Shown: one piece after another, positions 56,922-64,000 of the stretch
Layout: each line of letters starts with the position of its first letter
Numbering within the stretch: position 1 is the stretch's first letter
From: Polymyxa betae
Lineage: Eukaryota > Endomyxa > Phytomyxea > Plasmodiophorida > Plasmodiophoridae
Direction: 5' to 3'
DNA: 64,000 bases
NCBI GenBank assembly: GCA_003693705.1
Contig: RBZT01000727.1
Location: 26,928 to 90,927 of the forward strand
The notes under the pieces: model-generated
Database searches by the model: none
Seen by the model: only the letters and a program-made list of their open reading frames with translations
Told to the model about the DNA's origin: nothing
Program-made: the position numbers and the translations under genes

Positions 56922-58281
56922 ATGTCATCCTCAACAGACGACCAGTATGAACCTATCGCGCCATGGCAAGCGATTCATAGACGTTTTATGGATCGTTATG
57001 GGCAGAGAGATTCTCTGCCAGCCTTGTTTCAAGGGTCGCTCCAAGAGGCACTTCAGCATGCCTCCGAGACGTCGAAACTCTTGATTATCTATCTGCATTG
57101 CCAATACCATCAGGATACGGATAGGTTCGTAGAGAATACTATGACGGCGCCCGAAATTATTCGTTGTCTCGACTCGGATTTTATATTCTTTATGGATTAT
57201 TTTACTGAAGTTGGTAAGTCGGCTTTATCTTTGATTAATTGATTTCTGGAAGCACCTGTTTACTTTGTCTAATTTTGTCTTCTGTAGAGGCGTATGTATT
57301 AACCGGGCAGCTTGAGGTGGAAGCATTCCCTTTCTTAGCAGTTGTTCAACCCCGTCCTGAACATATTGACAACATGATTGTTTATGCGAAGATGAACGGC
57401 TATATCGATGGTGTTCAGCTACTGACCAGGCTGCATACTGTCCATAACGATTTTAATTACTCCTTCATCACAAGACGATCCGAGGAAGCTCAACGAGCGT
57501 ATGATTGTGTGCGCTGATTTTCTCTTGCCTTCGGTTTCAGCTCGTTTAAGTCTTGGAATTATTTTGGCACTCTTTTCAAACTTTGTAAAGATCTATTTTG
57601 TCTCTTTTGGTATTCGAGTTTTGAAGCCAGTGTTTAGGCAATCTCGATCCCTGAGGGATGAGCAGGACAGAGAGTATAATGAGGCCCTCGAAAGAGACCG
57701 ACGAAGATTGGAGGAGTTACAGAAAGAACGCGAGCTGGAGCACGATCGGATGCGCTTAGAACTGGAGCGCCAAGAAGCGCAGCTTCAGATGGAGAAAGAG
57801 AGGGATCGAAAATTGGAAGAAGAAAGGGTATTTACGGAGTGAGTTTTCTTTGCTGAATTTTCACGAGTCTTTGCAGCAACATCGCCGACTTCTGCTATTG
57901 AATTTGCCTCCTGAGCCAGCCACTTCTGTTCCGGTAAACAGATAGATGTATTTATGGATTCGTTACTCATTATGATGATGAAGAACGCGATTAGCATTCA
58001 GGTTCGACTTACGAACGGGACCAAACTTCAGCGAAGATTCCAGGGCGAGGACGCTGTAGAGGTTGGAATAGTTTATTCCCGATTGGGCGATTGCTAATTT
58101 ATGTATATCCTAGGACATCTATAATTACGTCTTGGGAAGTGATGACAGCTTGGTTGCCGGCAGCTTCGACCTGGTCTCAAATTATCCTCGTATTGTGTAC
58201 AAGCAGTCATCGCACAGCCTGATTCAAGCCAACATTCCGTCTCAGTGTGTTTTATTCATTCAAGATCGGACTCATGCTTGA
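56922..58281 (+). CDS. UAS-UBX domain protein, FAF2/UBXD8-like (325 aa from this start, 6 exons)
   Basis: The exons are 56922-57213, 57288-57498, 57638-57827, 57877-57933, 58002-58061 and 58114-58281, all in frame. The UAS thioredoxin-like domain covers about residues 25-165 (RYGQRDSLPALFQGSLQEAL, LLIIYLHCQYHQDTDRFVENT, FPFLAVVQPRPE). A charged coiled coil follows (LRDEQDREYNEALERDRRR through the Glu/Arg-rich helix). Then comes NLPPEPATSVP and a C-terminal UBX domain (VRLTNGTKLQRRFQGEDAVEDIYNYVL ... LFIQD). In other eukaryotes this protein sits on ER and lipid-droplet membranes, recruits p97/Cdc48 and promotes ER-associated degradation. The N-terminal UBA and hairpin are missing from this start but a hairpin-like exon lies just upstream, so the true start is likely earlier. 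Confidence 0.9.
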
Positions 58282-58730
58282 GCTTGCTATGCTGACACAC
58301 TTTGGCGATTCGCTGCATGTTAATAATCACTGTCATCAATCATAATAGCAGTAATTGTCGCAACGGTTGCGGTTTTATTATGTAATGCTAAATGCTACCA
58401 ACTGATTTCTTTCTTCTCATCTTCAAGCCACTTTTATTTTCCTGTAATCGCGATATCTTGAGAAGGGCATGTTGCTGGGACAGCGCGCGTGAGACTTCCA
58501 TACATACGGCAGAGATTGGATTCATCAAGCGCATATTCAACTCGAACGCGTTTTGAAATCCGTGTTTATTATTGATATTGTGTTCAGTGGAATCAAAGGA
58601 GTTCTTTCACACCGATTGGTTGGAAAACCACCTGCAATGACCAGTTTAGTGGTTAAAGCTGGCGATAATCCTGGCTGCCGTCGCGAGACATTGTTCGCAA
58701 GATTACAGCTCGTATGCAAAACAGCGTTTG
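58282..58730. other. Intergenic between convergent genes
   Basis: It lies between the UBX gene (plus) and endonuclease III (minus). The frame at 58553-58744 has no support. Confidence 0.4.
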
Positions 58731-59860
58731 CTACCTTTTCTTGACTCCATTCTTTGGACAAATGTCTTTTAACAAACAGGAATCACACTGATGAGGATTT
58801 AGAATGCAGATGCATACGAAAGGCATTGATATTACGAGAGGGAGTTTAGCTCTGCAAATCTGCTGACCGAATCCAACCACCACCAAATTCAAATCGTGCC
58901 ATATATCCCGGGGCACGATTTCCTCCAGTTCCATTGCCGTCTTTTCGGGCGTAGTCGCTTTAGGCGTCGTCCAGCCTAGCCGCCTAAAGCATTGTACATT
59001 TCCGATAAGATACAATAGCGATTTGATGAAGAATTTTACCTGGAAACGCGATGCACGTGGGTGTCAACAGAAATGCCACAAACGTTGCCCCATCCGATTC
59101 TCAATGCGATTTTCGCCATTTTCTGACCACAACCCGGTAATGACTGAAATATACAGCTCAACAAAAGTATCAGCAGACAATAAGATATCATACGCAAACA
59201 GCAGCGAGATCATTAGGAACATCGGAATCGTACTTTTCAGATAAGATTTTGGTCGTGTCTTTGATATATTTGGCTTTCCGGTTGTAGAAACCGACGTCTC
59301 TTATTAAATCTGCATAAAAAGCAAATGAATAATGAGTCTCAAGAACGAAAGTTAAAGCTGAAATACCCCTCAGAATATCTTCGCTCATGGCGTTGATGGA
59401 TTCGACGGTTAAACCGCCATCAATTCGTTGAAGATTTTTCATGGTTCGAGCTGTGATTGGGTCCCGAGTCTGGCTACTCAGCATCACCTAAACGGCGATT
59501 AAGATAAATTCCAGGAGACGCATTTGTTCATACTGATATCAGAGCTTGATATCGCATCGTCTTCGGATCCGGATGGAGCTGAGAGAGAGCTTCGGCCCCA
59601 TAATAATCGACATCAGCATCACGATTCTCTCTCATTTTAACGATCATCTCCCATTGTTGCTGGCATCGTTTCGACCAAGTTCGAGACGGCCTCTCTATTT
59701 TGGGCTTTTTCGCAGACGGAGGGGCCACGACCGATTCGATATCGGTGATCGGCTCAGCTTTGACAGTTGATATAAATGACGTTGATGATAGAGATCTTGC
59801 CGACCGCCTTAGCGTCATCATCAATAGAAGCCGCCCAGCTAACAGTTTGTCAAATTCCAA
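58731..59860 (-). CDS. Endonuclease III, NTHL1-type DNA glycosylase/AP lyase (290 aa, 6 exons)
   Basis: The exons are 59860-59534, 59487-59367, 59309-59194, 59143-59040, 58983-58836 and 58787-58731, with introns of 46-57 nt, all in frame. The protein removes oxidised pyrimidines in base excision repair. Seen in order: a basic N-terminus, the start of the fold at [28 protein letters not shown], the helix-hairpin-helix LPGCGQKMA with the catalytic Lys, VDTHVHR with the catalytic Asp, and [13 protein letters not shown]. The [4Fe-4S] ligands C-x6-C-x2-C-x5-C ([17 protein letters not shown]) form correctly only after intron 5 is removed. A later Met (59818, [12 protein letters not shown]) could be the start of a mitochondrial form. 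Intron 2 is 57 nt, a multiple of three with no stop, so retention would insert 19 residues. Confidence 0.95.
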
Positions 59861-60393
59861 ACCCGAGAAATTTATGCGTTAGTGCGCATATTTTATTTCT
59901 GCGTCAATTATTTTTATTTTGCGAGAGTTTCGATCTTTTATCGTTCTGTTAAAATACTTGTTTCGAAAGGCAGCTGCTATCCGGGGAATCCGATACCGAA
60001 CGGCTTGTCTCGTTGGCATCTATCACAGATCAATCTGACTTGCCCTTTCGGTTATGGTACCTTCGGGCGCTCTGTCGAAAATAAAGGTGATGTCGGAGAG
60101 TGCCGTATGCATTCTGCTCGCTTTTCAATGCAGTGTACCATTGATTGCAGATTTGTATGGTAATTGCCACATCTTCGAATCCAGTATTGAAAAACTCGCG
60201 ATGCCTTAACTAGAGCTGAAAGGACACACAAGTGTCGCTAGTTATGGTGAAAGCCCTGACCAATCCGATTAAATGCAGCGATTCAGGAAATCCCGCCATT
60301 ATCGTCAAGCAGCTTTTCAGTCGAGCAGGGAAAGTCATTCTTAAGAGCTGTTGCACAAGGCGAAAGTGTATTGAAACAAAATCTCGTAATTGA
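59861..60393. other. Intergenic; weak ORF
   Basis: A plus-strand frame at 59882-60163 encodes several Cys residues but has no leader or known domain. I do not call it. Confidence 0.3.
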
Positions 60394-61443
60394 TCATTCA
60401 CAGAACGAAAGGGGATAGCTCGTCGATTTGATTTCCTTGAACGACTCCAGAAGTCGATCTCTTAAACTTTCGGCGTCGTCCAGCCATTGTTGAGGTATTA
60501 ACCGTAAAAAATTCATCGAAGAAAGAGATCGAAAAATCTCCCTCTGTGCACAATACTGATCCAGATACTGGACGAAAGCGGTCAAACGTTTCTCGAAGAC
60601 ATCGTAGGCGTTCTGCAAACTCTCCAAATTTGAACATTTCCACATTGCTGGCGGTGTCTGATCGACGAACTCTGGATAGTTGCGAATCGAAACAATCATT
60701 TCGTCCCAGAGGTTCCGCAGACGTTCATCAGTCGATATAGGACCTGGACGCAGGATAGGCTTATTTGATTGAAGGCCGAGGCTCATAAAGGCCCCATTAA
60801 ACCCGCCATTGTTGGGATACTTCAGATCTCTATCCAGTTCACGCATACAGCCTGTCCCCGAGATCATGAGAACATTTCCACTGCTCGGCAGATCATAACG
60901 GTTGGCAATTTGATTCCGCAGCACCATTAGCTGCGATTGATTATAACGGTCCTGAATCAAATCACATTTGCTGACGATAACGAAGAAATTGCAGGAAGGC
61001 ATCGCATACGCCCCCTGTAATATCTGGATATTCTTCTGAACGGATTCTGGCATTAGATCATCGGAGGTCGGATCCAGCATAAAGTAAACACGACGTAATG
61101 GAGCCCAGGCGCCGCAATTGCTCGCCAAACGGACGGCCTCATCAATGCCATACAAGCATTCTCGGCGGCCCTGATCAGTCGGGCTCCCGAATCCTGGTGT
61201 GTCGATCACATTGATGATGCATCTCTCGACCACAGCCTCGTAGAGGGTAGTCTGGGTCGTAGGGCCATCGGGGGCTAACTCTTCCGCCAGGCGTGCAGCC
61301 AGATGTGATTTACCGGCTCCTTTCACACCATGCAGAATGATAGTGAAGCTGCCACCCATTGTAGATTCGGCGCCGGCGGCATGTCCTCGACCGAAGACGG
61401 CGACACCGAGAGCGACCAGGATTAGCAGCTTGAGTGATGCCAT
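60394..61443 (-). CDS. P-loop GTPase with signal peptide, AIG1/septin-like fold (349 aa, intronless)
   Basis: This is a single exon. Residues 1-23 (MASLKLLILVALGVAVFGRGHAA) look like a secretory signal peptide. A GTPase domain follows: G1 GVKGAGKS (39-46), G3 DTPGFG (81-86), G4 SKCD (158-161), with a strand IINVI before G3. The pattern fits the TRAFAC class (AIG1/GIMAP, septin or Toc families); AIG1-like is my best guess. The C-terminal ~150 residues are helical (NLESLQNAYDVFEKRLTAFV and DDAESLRDRLLESFKEIK). A GTPase behind a signal peptide would enter the secretory pathway, which is odd because GTP-dependent switches usually act in the cytosol. A paralogue fragment lies at the window's right end. 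Confidence 0.85.
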   Translation of the reverse strand: MASLKLLILVALGVAVFGRGHAAGAESTMGGSFTIILHGVKGAGKSHLAARLAEELAPDGPTTQTTLYEAVVERCIINVIDTPGFGSPTDQGRRECLYGIDEAVRLASNCGAWAPLRRVYFMLDPTSDDLMPESVQKNIQILQGAYAMPSCNFFVIVSKCDLIQDRYNQSQLMVLRNQIANRYDLPSSGNVLMISGTGCMRELDRDLKYPNNGGFNGAFMSLGLQSNKPILRPGPISTDERLRNLWDEMIVSIRNYPEFVDQTPPAMWKCSNLESLQNAYDVFEKRLTAFVQYLDQYCAQREIFRSLSSMNFLRLIPQQWLDDAESLRDRLLESFKEIKSTSYPLSFCE

Positions 61444-61561
61444 TGACGAAGATGAAACTGAATGAGATCAGACGAAGGATCTGCCGTCAGGGCATTTTAG
61501 GTTCCATTTTTGGCAGCCTCTATTTTTAGCCCCAGTGGGACTGTGATTGCTCTATGCGTCT

Positions 61562-61843
61562 ATGGCAGGGCCTATGACAATATTAGCGCGACCCTCATAT
61601 TCTGATCTGACCACACAAAAACGCCGTTCCGTGGCTCATCTCCCGTCTGAGAGCCGTCTTGAGCAAACGCCTTCCCGACGTTGCGCCAAGAAACGTACGG
61701 AGAGCTCCCCAGAAGATCCCGGGAATTGCTTTCGTATGCTGCCAGAAACTTTGAGCCGGTCGACGTTTCTGTCGTGCCGTGAATTTCCAGAAACCTTTAT
61801 CTCAAGTCCGCACTTTAATCTGATGCTCCTAGTGCGAAATTAA
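61562..61843 (+). CDS. Hypothetical basic protein (93 aa)
   Basis: A short frame divergent from the GTPase gene starts at ATG 61562. It is Arg/Ser/Pro-rich with two Cys residues and no domain. Its 5' end lies about 120 nt from the GTPase start, so the two could share a promoter. It may be non-coding. Confidence 0.3.
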   Translation: MAGPMTILARPSYSDLTTQKRRSVAHLPSESRLEQTPSRRCAKKRTESSPEDPGNCFRMLPETLSRSTFLSCREFPETFISSPHFNLMLLVRN

Positions 61844-63033
61844 CCGGGATGTGGACATAAATGTTAGGGGCAATCTTCATAAAAATAATGTCAGATTATA
61901 TTACGAAAGATTTCCAGCTCTTATCCATTTTGAAAAGGAGACTCGAAAGCGTGTAAGCGAGAAGGCGAATTCTGCAGCCTGAAAGATAGGCAGCGTCCAG
62001 AAATAATGATCCGAGATAGTTTGGACTTAACTGTGTTGCGAACTTAAATGAGTGCGGATCTAAGCGAAGGCTTGATGTACTTGTAACGAGTATCCAGGTT
62101 TCATCTGAGGAAGAAATTTTCCTCAGCTTTTATTTTAGCGTTTGGAGACAAAACGCGCAGCCAAAGCGCAATTTTCTAGAATCGCCGTAAAGGGCCCTCC
62201 GATTATCATTTTATTGCTGCAAACGCCTTTATAAAACTCGACAATTTTTGTATGGGGCTGCGCAGCATCTAAAGATTTTTTCCCAGGCCACAATATCTTC
62301 ATAGTTCGTCAGATCTCGTTGAGTGCCAACAGAATGCCTACAGAATTTCAAGGATACTTTCAGAAAAATATTTCATCGCGGATTTGTAGCAGTTTGACCA
62401 TTGAGAAAAATCACGTCTTGACTACCGGTAGCACTTTTCTGTTAGACAGTGTCACATATTTGCGCACCGTCACGCTCTTTCTTTTTCAAAGTTTATTACT
62501 GTGGCAACTCCCAAAATCGGAGCTGTCATGAATTCCACCTGAGAACTCCACAAAAAAAGGACTGACAATCACTTAAATGGGCCCTGCCCATTCCAGCTGG
62601 AAACTGGGTACTAATAGCAATTAGGGTTTAGGGTTTTTGATATTCTGCGAGCATTAAGCCATATTTACGCCATTTTGGGCCAGATTAGGCCATTTTAGGA
62701 CGTAGAGCGTAGGCCAATTTTAGGCTGTCGACCTAGTAGGGTCGTTGGAAAAAACGAAATTGCAGAATCTCAGTTACCGCAAAACGACGTTTTGGATGTT
62801 TAAATACAGTTATCGTGGGATCTAGCTAAACTGTCATATTCGCCGAGAGCAGAAAGTAAAACTGCCTAAATTATCTATCCTCGCTAAATGGCTGGCTTTT
62901 TTAGGGGCTTTTTTTGGGGGTTCTGAATGTATGACACATACCGAAAGCAAAATTCATGTTAGCATACGAGCTCTGTTAGACCAATCTCGAGATATCAATA
63001 GCGTGGACTCACGCTAATTCAACCGGAAGCATT
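61844..63033. other. Gene-poor region
   Basis: No gene is supported. A telomere-like TTAGGGTTTAGGG word is at 62621-62637, followed by GGCCATTTTAGG-type repeats near 62650-62725. Confidence 0.4.
62621..62637. repeat. Telomere-like motif (TTTAGGG type)
   Basis: TTAGGGTTTAGGGTTTTT is a two-unit TTTAGGG-type run, oriented opposite to the copies flanking the hydrolase gene. Confidence 0.6.
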
Positions 63034-63180
63034 AGGGGGTATCAAAGTTGGCTTCTCGCAAAAAAATTAAAGCGCCTCAATTTTTTTAAAGCACCTGCCA
63101 AGGTGCTTTACAAATCTGCTTTAATGGCTTGCTTTAATTGGTCGTTTAAAGCGTCGGAATGCGCAAGTTTGATACCCCCT
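63034..63180. mobile_element. MITE-like element, 147 bp
   Basis: The left end reads AGGGGGTATCAAAGTTG and the right end CAAGTTTGATACCCCCT, inverted repeats of 17 nt with one mismatch. ATT directly flanks both ends (63031-63033 and 63181-63183), a likely 3-bp target-site duplication. The interior has no coding capacity and holds a second hairpin, AAAGCACCT...AGGTGCTTT (about 63090-63113). Ends, length and duplication fit a non-autonomous DNA transposon. Confidence 0.75.
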
Positions 63181-63384
63181 ATTGCCTTCAGTTTACATAC
63201 TAAGAAATAGAACCCTTCTTCAAACTCATTCCAGTTCAAAACCCTCTCCCGTCTAACATTTCAAATCAGCGGCATCTTGGCATAATGGCCAGATTATCGT
63301 GAATGCCTGTGTCTGGTTCAGAGTTGGACTTTCAAAGATGTGATTCTTATTTTTAATGGATTGAATTCCTGACGTCCAAAAATT

Positions 63385-63735
63385 CTAAATTTGCATCTCG
63401 GCAAGGTGGGCGGAATCTTTGAAGTCCGCATTTTGACTTGAAAACTGCGAGCGCGATCTCTCACCTCTCACATTTAACAAATTACTGCAAGTATTTATTA
63501 AAGATTGAAGCTCGTGAATTAATGAATTATGGATTGAGGAATGTTCTATGACCTCGACATTTTCGAACAGCAAAACAGCTCTACCAATACGCCGTGAAAT
63601 TAGATATGGTCTGTTTCGAGCAATAAACGTCCACATATCGCCAGCATTTCGAGCGATTTTGCAAACTGTCGATAAAGGGACTGAATCCAAAGCTTGTGGC
63701 AAAACATCTGTTACCCGCTCGTGGAATTTACTCAC
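63385..63735 (-). CDS. Hypothetical protein, possibly transposase-derived (116 aa)
   Basis: A single minus-strand frame. The segment LDSVPLSTVCKIARNAGDMWTFIA weakly recalls the C-terminal region of some Tc/pogo-type transposases (V-P-L-x-T-x-R-x-x-A-R...), but no DDE residues or DNA-binding domain are present. It lies about 200 bp from the MITE-like element. It could instead be an exon of an unknown gene. Confidence 0.3.
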   Translation of the reverse strand: MSKFHERVTDVLPQALDSVPLSTVCKIARNAGDMWTFIARNRPYLISRRIGRAVLLFENVEVIEHSSIHNSLIHELQSLINTCSNLLNVRGERSRSQFSSQNADFKDSAHLAEMQI

Positions 63736-63839
63736 AGCTGGATCTTAGGTATCGCTCTCAATACCCCGAATACGGCTCATTCAAATTGAAACTTCGGGTA
63801 AAATATCACGCTCCTACCTATTCATGAAAAACGCTTTTA

Positions 63840-64000
63840 AATTGCCAAAATTGATAATCAGGTAAAAAAGACAGAGCAGCATATCGCTGGTCGGATTGCC
63901 GAACCCGGGCGTATCGATCACGACAATGGGACAGTTACCAATGAGAGGATCTGCTGGAGCGTGGTCGTGGTCGTGGATTTGTCAGCGATGTTCCGACCCG
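63840..64000 (-). CDS. Partial GTPase paralogue at window edge
   Basis: On the minus strand the frame reads ADPLIGNCPIVVIDTPGFGNPTSD, matching the G3 region (INVIDTPGFGSPTDQ) of the GTPase at 60394-61443. The N-terminal part with the P-loop would lie beyond base 64000. Downstream the frame runs on to a stop near 63820 without further motifs, so an intron or a truncation follows the G3 motif. Confidence 0.65.

Noticed and set aside
63092-63113. Rho-independent terminator (AAAGCACCT hairpin)
   Set aside because: This is a eukaryotic window and the hairpin lies inside the MITE-like element.

Overview
The window is nuclear DNA from a microbial eukaryote. Genes on both strands are interrupted by very short introns, mostly 34-60 nt with canonical GT...AG ends, and splicing them restores conserved domains in frame. 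Eukaryote-specific products are present: a NTHL1-type endonuclease III, a UAS-UBX protein, an SRR1-like protein, a PDH E2/protein X, an ELAV-like RNA-binding protein and a WD40/EF-hand protein. tRNA-Tyr carries an intron, and CCCTAAA (TTTAGGG-type) motifs occur. TGA, TAA and TAG all end genes, so the code looks standard. Compactness, TTTAGGG-like motifs and many secreted or membrane proteins of unknown family would suit a plasmodiophorid-like rhizarian or similar protist. That placement is a guess.

Layout. 1-2.8 kb: tRNA-Tyr and weak ORFs. 2.8-12.8 kb: three same-strand paralogues (2829-5763, 6872-8208, 11274-12821) with a single N-terminal TM helix, an acidic middle and a conserved C-terminal domain, separated by a foldback element, a membrane protein and a small secreted protein. 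14.7-20.4 kb: ELAV-like RBP (minus) and a mitochondrial E2/protein X gene (plus) with a minisatellite in an intron. 21.6-26.4 kb: an unknown spliced gene, a broken SET-domain methyltransferase and SRR1-like. 27.8-31.5 kb: two divergent, related secreted-protein genes, one built from repeated phase-0 exons that each end in Leu. 32.8-38 kb: a type II membrane protein, a bacterial-like mannitol dehydrogenase with one internal stop, and an HSL-family hydrolase with telomere-like motifs at both ends. 38-48.5 kb: gene-poor DNA, an unknown multi-exon gene, a decayed dUTPase homologue, a small secreted protein, two inverted tRNA-Thr copies and tRNA-Lys. 49-64 kb: a His-rich secreted protein, the WD40/EF-hand gene, UBX protein, endonuclease III, a GTPase with a signal peptide, a MITE-like element and the edge of a second GTPase.

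How genes relate. Housekeeping functions are scattered single genes: DNA repair, ER quality control, pyruvate dehydrogenase, RNA binding. Between them lie lineage-specific secreted or membrane families that appear to expand by local duplication. There are no operons. Exon models were built by hand from splice signals, reading-frame continuity and conserved motifs, and none has been tested by alignment or RNA.
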